Source of the DNA: Actinomucor elegans
Taxonomy: Eukaryota; Mucoromycota; Mucoromycetes; Mucorales; Mucoraceae
Assembly: GCA_026027325.1 (NCBI GenBank)
Contig: JAMSLZ010000003.1
Coordinates: 3,286,001 to 3,350,000, forward strand
Length of the DNA: 64,000 nucleotides
Reading direction: 5' to 3'
This document shows positions 23,476-34,088 of this stretch, piece by piece (positions within the stretch are counted from its first letter, which is position 1; each line of letters opens with the position of its first letter). The translations under genes were made by a program, and so were the position numbers. The notes under the pieces were generated by a model. The model worked only from the letters and a program-made list of their open reading frames with translations. It made no database searches and had not been told where the DNA came from.

Positions 23476-24853
23476 TTACAGTTGATTCCATAATGAATCA
23501 GCTTGATCAACTGCTTCTTGAGGTCTGTCTTTATAATATACAAAATGGCCTTGTAGACTGGCTGTGCTGATATCTTTACCCTTGATCTTGTTCACAAACC
23601 GGTCTGCTAATTTTTCATCATCATAGAATCTCAAAAACATCTGCTTAATTTGATATTCTGAAGCATTACCGAGATACTCTTTCATATCAACTCGACCAGG
23701 TCGAATTAAGGCCGGATCTAATTTCTCGACGTGATTGGTTGTTAAAAAGATGATACGTTCTTCTGCAGATGCTACACCATCCAATGAGTTCAAAAGGCCA
23801 CTAAATGTAATCATTGACTGGTATCCTTGATTATCCGTCTGCGTTCTCTTTGTAAATGCTGCATCAATATCTTCTAAAAGCATAATACTACGTTCTGGAA
23901 CATTACTCAGCAAGTGATTTAATCTATCATCTGTTAATCCTCTTTCTGATAGATTCAAAATACATATATTGTATTCTAGTTCACCCTAATACATTATTAG
24001 TCAACCAGCTTGACAATCAAACAACCGTTTCACTTACAGCTAGTGCTTGTATAAAACTACTTTTACCAGATCCGGGTGGACCATAAAGCAAATAACCTCT
24101 TCTATAGGGTATACCTCTTTCATTATACCATTTACCATTGCCGATAAATGCCTTGACATCGTTGACAATGCGATCCTTGATACCATTATCCAAAATCACA
24201 GATTCCAACATACGTCTTCTTCTAGGCAAACCAAAGGGCCTCCATTCAGGTCCGTAGGATGTATAAAGCACAGTTTTTCCTTCTTGCTTCTTTAAAGCCA
24301 TTTCTTGTGCTTCATGCAGCAAATCCTTGAATACATGTCTATCTCTACTTAACGTGGTAATCGTAATCGTCTCCCAGGGTGATCCAGTGGTAAGATCCAT
24401 CATTTTACCGTCTCGTTGACGCTGTACCTGCATCCAAATATTACGCCATTTAAAGAAATGTGTACCAGGTCCAGGTACAAGCCCAAACTTGGTGGTAACA
24501 CTGCCATTATCGTGCTGACGGTAACTGGTCTCTACTGCCAAGTGCTGTACTTGACGCTTAGGTGCTTGTTGTGACATCCATTGCAAAAACCACAGATAAG
24601 ACTTGTCTTTGGAAGGGATCTCGAGTGTCACGAGTAATTTACGTCGCAATGCACTGGCACCCAAAACAGATCCTTTACGTAAAATCGATAGAGCCGCTCC
24701 AACGCCAATGAGACCGAAACCTGCTGAAAACAATGGGTTGGATGTTACGCTAGCGAAAAGTCCTGGCTTTTCAGTGGTTGTTGTGGGTATAGAAGCGTCA
24801 TTGGACGGAAGTGGTTGCTGCTGTTGCTGTTGCAAGGTTTCTAATAGTGCCAT
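23476..24853 (-). CDS. BCS1: BCS1-like AAA ATPase, mitochondrial inner membrane
   Basis: In yeast, Bcs1 translocates the folded Rieske Fe/S protein into complex III. Two exons (24853-24038 and 23985-23476, intron 52 bp) give 441 residues, matching Bcs1 (about 450). The N-terminus is Gln-rich, then comes a membrane helix ([15 protein letters not shown]) followed by a basic stretch ([19 protein letters not shown]), the internal targeting layout of Bcs1. The BCS1_N domain spans about 85-220. The AAA core has Walker [10 protein letters not shown], Walker [12 protein letters not shown] and the arginine-finger region [15 protein letters not shown]. Bcs1 paralogues exist in fungi, so orthology rather than paralogy is inferred. 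Confidence 0.93.
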
Positions 24854-26799
24854 TGCTGTGTAATTACTAAAAAGAAAACTGACAGCTAGCTTCAAGCTAG
24901 AACAAGTTTTTATACAGGGACGCCCAAACTAAAAGAAATACAGTCACAAATGAAAATGCTGCATAATTAAATTACTTTTGATCTATGTTGTTGAGACGAT
25001 ATGTATCCTTTCTTATAGTAGAACCGGGCCATTTACAGCAAGCGTATTATGAACTATTATAAATAACAAAGCGGTAGAAGGAGGCCTGAGTTATAATACA
25101 TACAGATATAAACTCTCTAATAAATGAAACCAACAGAATGTACAGATATATATATATAAGCTGGAAATAAGAAAATAAATTCATTTAAAAGAGACTCTTT
25201 TGTTTCGTATGTTTCCCGGCTCTCAAAGCTTTATTTCGGTTTAGCGTTGAGATAACTCAACTTTGCTAGTGTCATTCCTAAATCAACCATATAACCAATT
25301 CATTGATTTTAATTGGATAATGGTAATTAAAAATTGATCCATCATTATCACCACCACCTGCTCGCTCTAAGTTGATTTGAGTTCAAGCGCTAGCTGGGCA
25401 GCTGTAAAAGTATACACCAATAGCAGACTACAAGTGGGCTAATAGTTATGTGTTTACCAAGTCAACGTTCAACATGCACAGATTCTTGATAAGGACATCG
25501 TCAGATTACTTCTTGTATCTTCTCTCTGTAGATCACTTCAGAATTATCGAGGATAATATAAATACCTATGCAAGAAGTGTTGTAAGATCTTGGCTAATAT
25601 GGTTTACTCTGGGTATATGATGCGTATTGCATTGGTAACAGTGATAGTAATCATCCAGTACTCGGGTAGAAAGATATACTGGCATAGACAACAGCCGCTT
25701 CCAGATCTCAATCAACTTTACTGAGTACTAAAAAATACTCACAGAGACAATTTGATTTCATACCTTGATGTAATCTCTTTTATCTAATGGTAAAAAAAAA
25801 GGGACCTTGGTGAGTTTATTTTAGATGTTTTTGAAGCAAATGATATTAGTTGTTTCAAAGCTTTTGCCACAGAAGGCAATAGAATCTTACAAGGATCGCA
25901 TGGCATATTCAATATTGAATTACTGTGAGAGATTAGTCAGCAGCAATACTGTAACTACCCTTAACATATCAATAGCTTTTATAAGTAACACTGTGCGCTT
26001 GTGCATATTAGTAAGACAAGAAAATACGAACAAAAGAAGACTAGTATGTCAAATGTGTAAAAATTGGAATATTAGTACGAAGAAAATGCATTGCACCTAT
26101 GCACGAAAATTGTCATCACGTAAAGCGGTTTAAACAAGCAGTTGAATAAATATGCTCTCCTTTCAGCTGTGCACTTGCTCTGGAAATAAAAAATATGGAA
26201 TATAAAGTTCTAAAGAAATAAGTAGCGGTCAGATAAAAAAAAAGATTTATATTGCTTGCGTAGCTATGATCAATCCTTTGAGTATCAGCTCTGAGCTTCC
26301 ATATACAACATTGACTACAGAAAAATTGTAGGTATATGGGCACAATTATTTATTGCTAATATACTAATCCTTGTTAGATGTAATCTGCTATATCACCACG
26401 TTTTCAAACGCAAGTATAACAAAGAACAGTGCAGAATAAACTTTTATGATGATCTGTTTGATTTTATTTTCTTTATCAAGTTTGGTTATAAACAAAACAG
26501 CATGGTTTATAGAAATTTAATATCTAACTAGGGTGTTGTATTCAATTCATTTTTTTTTTAAAGATCTGAATGCTATCCCCTAATAATCAAATCAATAAAG
26601 TCAATTGGGGTATCTTTCACCCGAACAAAAAAAAGGTCGAACTTGATTTTATATTTTCGTATGCAGCTGGTTTGAACAACGTGTTCTTTTGCGAAGCATT
26701 GTATTACTGGTCAACCCTTCTATCATGTGAAGAGTGTACTAAATATATTAGAGTAGTTTCCTGCTAATTCAATTAGCTCAAACTACACACTAAAGCAAC

Positions 26800-26974
26800 A
26801 AAAATCATTGATAGTGTAGTTATTCATGCGCCTTTGAAGATCGTCAATATACCAAGCAACGAACAAAATGGTGCTTCTGTTGGTGACTGTGTCAACTGTT
26901 ATTTCTTTGATGATATACTCTTGTTTACTGAATCCATCACTTTATGTTTTCCTAATGTTTCATTTATATTTTAA
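26800..26974 (+). pseudogene. Possible LINE reverse-transcriptase scrap
   Basis: One frame reads APLKIV and then YFFDDILLFTES, resembling the PLKILAYADDVLVF-type region around the catalytic DD of Mucorales LINE reverse transcriptases, with an insertion between the parts. No other RT motif is visible, so the call is weak. Confidence 0.3.
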
Positions 26975-27569
26975 CGGACAATGATTATCGAGAATTTTGG
27001 AACAATAAAGCTCATGATAGACATTACCAAAGACGATCTTATTTTCTGCTCTACACCACCAATTTCGGACAAGCATTTTCAAGACAATTCATCAATAAAC
27101 ACATCATTATCATCATATCAAAACTGGGAGAGGCAAGAAAGAAAGATGCGAATAGTGGAAAAAGTCGAAAAGAATTTGCAGATTTAAAAAAAAAAAAAAA
27201 TCAAATTAACGATCAATAGTTGCCTTCTTCATGGAAAGATATTAAATTTACATAACTAGGAGTTCCTTCATTGTATATCATAAGTATAAAAAAGATATTC
27301 GATTGTTTTGCTGTATGCATACCATCTTCCTAATTCTCAACATTTTTCGTCCATAGAACGTAGGTGGGCTCCCGCAATACAAAATACAAGTCTTGTGCCC
27401 AAGCAATACACGCCTCCTTAAGGTGACGATGAAAAATCTTCCGTAGTCTTACAAGAGATTTTCTTTTTTGTTTATTATGCATTAAAGGTACGTTTTTCTT
27501 CGATAACTCTTCATCAGTTAGAGGCAAGTATACTCTCTTATAGTGTATAGTAGCACGTAATTAACAACA

Positions 27570-28126
27570 CCCTCGAACTTGCTTGTTTCACCTAATAGTG
27601 AATTTCATAGGTATCTCAAAGCCTATATCAGAAAAGATGGTACAAACGATATCGTCACAAAAGGGCTTTCTTTCAAAGAGCGCAAGCTCACAATCTACCG
27701 TTATCCAACGATTAATGATGAGACTAATAATATTATTAATCTAAAACTCTCACATATCCCCTCTACTCCCTTAAAGAAGTTCTTGCTTAAAAGTTTGCAC
27801 ATGTTTGGCAAAATCCTGGATTTAGAATTTCAACTGAGGTTACTGCTGGTCTCTTTATGGAGCCAGGCTATACTATTCTTAATATGCGCCAAGAAGCTGG
27901 TATACCCACTGTAAACAAGTTTCTAAAGACTAGTGATCAACTGAATTGGTGCCAAGAACCTGGCAAAAATATACCGTTACTGGCGCAAGGGTTGACGTAC
28001 AAAATTCAATTGTCCCCTTTTCAAGACTCATATTATTTTGCTATGCTTACCCTGATTATGGGCATGGTTCCTTTGAATGAGCCGGTCGTCAGAGCAACCA
28101 GAGTTCCCATACTTAGCAGCGATTAA
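27570..28126 (+). pseudogene. LINE-type ORF1 (gag-like nucleic-acid-binding protein) relic
   Basis: The first frame gives VTKGLSFKERKLTIYRYP, then INLKLSHIPSTPLKKFLLKS and LHMFGKILDLEF, resembling the RRM-like domain of Mucoromycota non-LTR retrotransposon ORF1. Near 27830 the frame shifts and continues as TEVTAGLFMEPGYTILNM and a charged segment to about 28126. In a third frame near 28035-28085 a decayed zinc knuckle can be read, with one Cys as Tyr and the last Cys as a stop. Two frame changes and the broken knuckle show a dead copy. Confidence 0.55.
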
Positions 28127-28900
28127 AGACTACCATACAAGGTTTTGCCGTTTTCGTTCAAGACTCTATCTGTTGATGTGTCATTTAGTTCAATAACTTT
28201 TTTTTTGGGCATTGTTTAAATGCAATGATGACTCGAATAACTCATATTATAAGCACAGTGTGATGATATAGTTGCCAATGTCGCAAATCTATGATTTTAA
28301 TAAATATCCCTGAAAGTACCATGTTTGTGCTTCACAATTTTTGAAAATTAGCCTTCTAGGATATTTTCTTGTTGGAAATCATCCCGTTTTGAACATTTCT
28401 CAATTGATTCTGGTTTAATCTGGTTTAATCTTGCATCTGATGACTAGTGAATGTTCGGACTGGAACGCCAAGTATACTAGAAATAGTGATTAACAAAAAT
28501 GGCACAAGTATACTACATTTTAATAAATAGCAGTTAATAGATCTCTCGATCAATCTCAGTTTAATAATCTCGCATTTGAAGATTACGTACTATCTACACG
28601 ACTAAAATGAAGCATTGAATTTGCTATGTAATACCATTAGTTTGTTTAAATACAACAACTATACATCAATGGCTGACTGTAGCTGCATTCTGTCTTGTAA
28701 ATTAGATTTATAATAGATCTATCGATCTTTCATTGATCCCATTTCAAAATCGCAACTGTCAATTAGAATGTATTTGAAATCAACTGCTACATCTACTAAA
28801 AATCATCACCCGCTTGACATGTATAACGTGTACACTATATATTAACTAATGACAACAAGTAGTATGCATGCCATATAAATATAGATCGATTTCTCTACGG

Positions 28901-28961
28901 ATCCCGGTCCAATGTCATCTGTAATAAGTAATCCATACTCAGAATGAGTTACTGGATCTTG
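28901..28961 (-). repeat. Well-preserved copy of the dispersed ~60-bp motif
   Basis: On the minus strand it reads TAACTCATTCTGAGTATGGA, then TTACTTATTACAGATGACAT and TGGACCGGGATCC. It is one of the two copies used to define the consensus. Confidence 0.7.
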
Positions 28962-29659
28962 TAGATTAAATATTTAGTTTCCATATATTCTATTTCTTGA
29001 GAGAATGTATGAACGCTATGGACCAAATATGTATTCTTTCCATCTTGTTTTGATGTTATATGGCAGAAATGTTTAGGCGCCAGTCTCAAGAACATGCTTT
29101 TATATTCTCATTCTCATCATACTACTGTACTACTCAGAATTATAGGGGAATAGAACAAAAATTGTTCATGTGCAATAAGCAGGGAGGAAATAATTGTTTT
29201 TTTTTATAAAAATAGAAGGTATCGATTGAGGAAGAGCGCTGATCGATGCTGAGTGCAGAAACACTTCTAATTCATCTTGATCGCCGATAGACATGATATG
29301 CGTACCACCAGCTATCATTCATTGTACGTTGCCCTATTTTATTGATATAGCAGCGCCGTAACGTGCCCCCCCTATCAGCAAAAAGGAAACCGGTATATCA
29401 GATAAATATGTGAAATAAAGCACATGTGTGCCGTTACCCGCGGTATAAGTCACTTCTTGATATTATATATGTACTAATTATTCAAAGTGCTTGGGTAATA
29501 CAGTAAGTGGTTATAAATAAAAACAAGTTTAAATGTACGAAGCTGCGCCACGGAAATAGTATAGCCGCGACATGTTACAGAACGACTTGCTTTAAATGGT
29601 ATTTTTTGTGATGTCTACAGTGCCTTTTCAAGAAGAATGAGAAGAAAAGCAAATACGAA

Positions 29660-29692
29660 TATGATTTATTATTATTATTATTATTGTTAATA
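29660..29692. repeat. (TTA)n microsatellite 3' of the PH-domain gene
   Basis: About seven TTA units followed by related AGT/AAT repeats at 29738-29774. Confidence 0.8.
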
Positions 29693-29780
29693 TGAATGAT
29701 AAAATAGATAGAATAGATTATGTACAGGTTAATTAATAGCAGTAGTAGTAGTAATAGTAATAGTGGTAGTAATAAGATAG

Positions 29781-30645
29781 TTACAAACGAAACTTTTTCT
29801 TGTACATCAAATAAGTGGGTGAAGATGAACTCTCGAGAGATAAAGTGTCACACTCTTGTTCCCCTTTTGTATTATTGCTGGTTGTACTAATATTAGATCG
29901 GCTGTAGTTACAAGGAGAATTGAGGAGAGGGCCTAAGACAGCGCCTGTAGGCGAAGGTATTAGACTTGAACAAGAGGAAGCCGAAGACAAAGGAACATCG
30001 TTATGCTGAGGAGATGAAAGAGTAACAATAGGAGCTAATTTCTTGTTTCTACGCATCAGTAAAGAATCCTTCTTGGCCTCTTCTTTAGTCAGATTTGTAC
30101 AACGAAGGGGTAGTGCAGGCATACGATAGAATTCTGGAGCTGCTACAACCAGACTGTCAATACTTTGAATAGTTGATCGATTGGATTGTTTGGGTGACAG
30201 TGCAGGTGAAAATATTAAGGAAGAAGGTGACGATACTGGCGTATATTTCATGATTCTGGTTTTGATAGCAGCAACCCAATTGTCCATATCCATTTCTGAT
30301 TTACATTCAATGATCCAGGGTCTCAATTGCTGCTGTGTTTGTTGTTTTGGTTCAAGACGGAAACAATAAGGATGATTTGCAGTAGGAGCTGGAATCACTT
30401 GGTATACTTGACGTAGATTGAGTACTTGAGATGCAGATTCAGAATGCTAGTATATTTAATTAGACCAATGTTTATATAAATATGTAATCAATGCATACCT
30501 CGTCTTTATAAAATCTTAATTCAGAGTCTAACAAGACAAAGAACCTCGAAATCCATCTTGATCTGCCAAATGGCAAAGGTATCATCTTTGATAGCCAACC
30601 AGCAACTGGTGAAAGTGAATCGTATTTAGGCGACATGAGCATCAT
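29781..30645 (-). CDS. Pleckstrin-homology domain protein
   Basis: Two exons (30645-30499 and 30446-29781, intron 52 bp) give 270 residues. Residues 13-110 form a PH domain: GWLSKMIPLPFGRSRW, then RFFVLLDSELRFYKDE, a short variable loop, YCFRLEP, and the C-terminal helix with its invariant Trp in DMDNWVAAI. Such domains bind phosphoinositides or proteins at membranes. The remaining 160 residues are Ser/Pro-rich and probably disordered, with several SP sites that could be phosphorylated. The start at 30645 (second of two adjacent Met contexts) excludes a hydrophobic poly-Phe/Leu read-through of the leader. The biological role is unknown. The 3' flank holds ATT and AGT trinucleotide runs. Confidence 0.82.
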
Positions 30646-31420
30646 ACTGAATACTAGTAGTGATAATAATAATAAGAAAAAAAAGATTGGAGATAAATCA
30701 AAAGCCGAGTATTTATACAAGTTGTTCACTAATTCTAATTTGGTGAGCAACTCCTATTAAAGCCGAACCCCACAAATTATTATAGCACACAGAACGAACT
30801 TTGGGAATAGAGCGCGTGTATCTATTCCTATTGATAGAGTTATACTTACAATGATCAGGGTCTCTTTTGTTTAAATTCAATTAATAAAGCATCTTTCTTA
30901 TAAGCATGATGGTCCCAGCACCATTTTCTCAGGTATCACACCTAATTACCATTTCTGTGCCAAGTCCTTTACGCGTCAATTAGTACTTATTTACTAAAAG
31001 TACATCCATTATCTAACCTTTCCCTCCTTTTTTATATATATTTATTATGTAGTCTCTACAAAAACGCTTTGGCTTTTCAATTTTGAATAGGAGGCCGCAT
31101 AATATTTGATCGGCAATCATGTTATGAAAATCCCTTGCTACACTTGCGTGCTTGATGGCGTTGTCTTTATATTGTTTACACGCAAGAACGTTTATAGTTA
31201 AAGCCACTGGGGAGACAAAAGTTACACACAACGACAAAATCGGTTTCATTCAGTCAAGTCGCCGATTTATCTTGATTGGTCAACATGGCAGGAACAAAGA
31301 AACCTTTCGTGACTGTGAACGAAGGAACGGATGCCTCGGGCTAAGGGCTTTTTCTGGCATTTCTCTTTTCTTTTTCCTCTCTTTTTATACGCGTCTTTAC
31401 ACAATCAACATATATCATCA
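30646..31420. promoter_or_regulatory. Divergent promoter region, PH-domain gene and polyQ gene
   Basis: 775 bp without a supported gene. The right end carries an AAGGGCTTTTTC box (31343-31354) and a C/T-rich tract just upstream of the polyQ gene. Confidence 0.4.
31343..31354 (+). promoter_or_regulatory. GGGCTTTTTC box upstream of the polyQ gene
   Basis: AAGGGCTTTTTC, about 70 bp upstream of the ATG at 31421, followed by a C/T-rich tract. Confidence 0.3.
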
Positions 31421-31513
31421 ATGGAACTTCAATTAACATCTTATTATAGTAAGTATCCATAGATGTAACCTTATAATTTATGCTAAATAATAGCAATTAA
31501 CAATCAAATAGCA

Positions 31514-31578
<65 letters not shown>

Positions 31579-32077
31579 ACAACAACAACTGCAGCAGCAT
31601 AACACTCAATCAATAACAGATAATAACTTTCTTAATCCATCTAAACGTAAATTAGAAGAAGATACAGAAGTAAATAAATTAAAACCATGTGCCTCAAAAG
31701 CATGTTAATTGAATTCTGTATCTATCTAGTGTAGAAGCGTCAAACGAACACAACTTTTCGCAAAGGTATCCATCACACAAGAAGAATCTCAGCTATTTGC
31801 TTATAAGCCAACAACTCAGTTTCAGTTATCTGCTACAGCGACAGCAAATCTAGGTCATAATAGTAATACTGCTGGTATGATCACCCCTCCAGCTGAAGAG
31901 CAAGATGTCATGATGATAGATGATGATTTAACAGACGAAGAAGAGTCTCTGAAAACGCCTTGTAATACCAACTATGATTACATACCAACTGACTTGGGTG
32001 AAGACGTTGAAAACGGAGGATATACCGGTCAATTGGAGCGTGGCTGGAGCGAGATGTTTAACGAGTACAATATTTGA
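31421..32077 (+). CDS. Polyglutamine protein of unknown function, probably nuclear
   Basis: Three exons (31421-31448, 31494-31669, 31730-32077) give about 183 residues. After a nine-residue start (MELQLTSYY) comes a run of 25 Gln encoded by mixed CAG/CAA, then HNTQSIT and a basic PSKRKLEED/VKRTQLF region that may be a nuclear signal. The C-terminal half is acidic (MMIDDDLTDEEES) and ends with GQLERGWSEMFNEYNI. Polyglutamine plus an acidic tail resembles transcriptional regulators, but no domain is recognised. The second intron is taken as GTAAAT...ATCTAG (60 bp); a GC donor 34 bp further on would also keep frame and add residues VNKLKPCASK. The short intron 1 is 45 bp. Confidence 0.65.
31513..31593 (+). 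repeat. CAG/CAA repeat encoding polyglutamine
   Basis: 25 consecutive Gln codons with interrupted CAG and CAA, then CTG CAG CAG. The mixed codons suggest selection for the peptide or a stabilised tract. Confidence 0.9.
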
Positions 32078-34088
32078 AATAAGCTACTATAGTATAGACA
32101 ACACTTGTACTATAAATCAGTCATTCTTTAAGCAATTTATTCTCTAATAAACAAAAAAAAAAAAAAAAACGCCCATAGTTCAAATAGTAATGACTTCGCC
32201 CGGCTCGAACCTGATGCACCATTCGGTAAGGCGCTTCCGCCTTTCGTCTGCATATAGTTCAATCATCTTTAATGTTACAATGACAAATACTTGTGTTAGT
32301 AACTCCTCCTTTCTTTACTCTTTCTACGATAATGGCATAGTATGATAGAAGATGTTTATTTTTAACGCCCCATTTTTTTAACACTTGATATATGTGAGTT
32401 ATAGTACATTAATAGTTGCAAAAGTAGCGAAAATTACTGCTAATTGTGAGTGTCAATGCCATGGAACAAAAAAAAAGAACGACGTATTCAAATCCCGACA
32501 TTAAATTTGAAACGACCAAGGTGTACGTCAACTAAAATACTGTTTAATACTGTTAGTAAACATATTATATCAACGTGTGTTGTAATGAAATTGGTACTCT
32601 GGTAGATTCGAAAGCTTTGCCCAAACTAGAACCACTTATTAGATACATTAGATCAAGGCCAAGGCCAAGCGTGAAATCTGTGGATCATTAACGTTACATG
32701 AAATGTCCATTATTTTCTGCTCTAATCATTAGCAATATAACATATTCACTGTAAAAAAGTAGTTAGATATGAGGTTTAATATATGCAACGGCTCATTCTG
32801 AAAATATATGCTTGTCTGATGCAATGTTCGATTGCTATCATTTAGGAAATTTATCGTCAAATAGATGCTGATCTATGCAAATAAGTATACAGTTTTCCTT
32901 AGTTAGGTTGAAATACATTATGTGCATCTCACCTCAGTTAAATTAATGACTTGATGAATTCAACAATTCAACCCATTTACACATGGCCCATCCATATGCG
33001 ACAATTGACGAAGGGGCAGAAAAATTTTCCGCGGTATTTAAATAGCATTACACTACTTTCATTGGGTAACGACAATGTAAACGTGATGACTACTACTACT
33101 GTCTAATAGAGACAAGTATTTATTCAATCAATATTCACTGTGAGATAGTTTATGTAGAAAAAAAAAAAAATTAATAAAACGCATTTCAAACTAAATTATA
33201 CATCGAATGGTGAAAATGTGATGTTATATTTGCTTCAGAAATATAAAATCATATTTGAAATAGAGACCTTTTTTTTGGTTTTTTATTTATTGATAGAAAG
33301 CCGAATTTGTTTAAAGAAAAAAAAATCATTTCATTATATGCAAAATTCACTTTTACTATAAAATAGACATAATAAATGCGTATATATTGTTTCTTATTTG
33401 AAAAATTGGCCAATTTAGGCTCAATTCGTATACACAGTAAACATCTCCAAAAATCGGCACATTTTAAGAGAGGTTTTATTGGCTAGCGAATGAGTACTAG
33501 TATTTAGCTCTTATTGGATATCGGAGAATAATATAACGGAGACAGGTCTAAAAATTGAGAAAATGCATCGTGTTTACTGTTAATGCGATTATCACCTAAT
33601 AAACGGCTCCAAACTAATCCAAAGGCTGTTAATAAAGGTTTCACAGAATTCGAATCCACATCGAATAGTGTATAAACTGTGTTACATTTACTATAAAATT
33701 TTGAGTTAACCCTGGGATTAACAGAAGAATGATTTTGGTTTTTTTGGTTTCATGTTAAATAAATCGGATCTATCTCTATAAAAAGGTATATTAAACTCTG
33801 AAAGCTGCAGCTAACGTCAGAAGTACGTCTGTAGCTAGTATATGAGCTTTATAAGGTGCCAGGAGCGGTTAATACCAAAGGTACAGGCCCAATGTCTATA
33901 TTTCTAATGTGTAACATCGTCCAAAGAAAGATTCTTGTGCAGTCTAAAAAGTGGAGTATTCTGTTTAAATTTGGTACAGTGTTTTCAAAGCTATTTTTTT
34001 TTTCTCTTTTTTTCAGTTTGAGCCAGTATCATAATGTTATTGCCTTTATTCTAAGAAACATACACACATATACATATATCTATTTAAC
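32078..34088. other. Gene-poor region, one repeat copy
   Basis: About 2.0 kb. Begins with an A-rich tract (32152-32169), then a 60-bp GC-richer patch (32.19-32.25 kb) with a tRNA-like T-loop on the minus strand that does not fold into a full tRNA. A dispersed-motif copy lies near 32.79 kb. No gene is supported. Confidence 0.55.
32784..32830 (+). repeat. Copy of the dispersed ~60-bp motif (degenerate)
   Basis: GGCTCATTCTGAAAATATAT followed by CTGATGCAATGTTCGATT. Confidence 0.45.

Larger units (their letters stand above)
24854..29780. other. Large gene-poor block with retroelement relics
   Basis: About 4.9 kb. Recognisable content is a possible reverse-transcriptase scrap (26.80-26.97 kb), a broken LINE ORF1-like frame (27.57-28.13 kb) and one of the best dispersed-motif copies (28.90-28.96 kb). 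A weaker motif relic sits near 25.6 kb. The rest is AT-rich with short frames only. Confidence 0.6.

Noticed and set aside
23476..24853. SSH4 and BCS1-like genes as a co-transcribed unit
   Set aside because: They are tandem and close (98 bp), but eukaryotic genes of this kind have separate promoters and no trans-splicing signal is seen.
25825..26133. 102-codon plus-strand frame with a CxxC near its end
   Set aside because: The cysteine pattern vaguely recalls a transposase zinc ribbon, but there is no catalytic domain and no second CxxC.
32185..32260. Functional tRNA gene
   Set aside because: The T stem does not pair and no acceptor or anticodon stem can be drawn.
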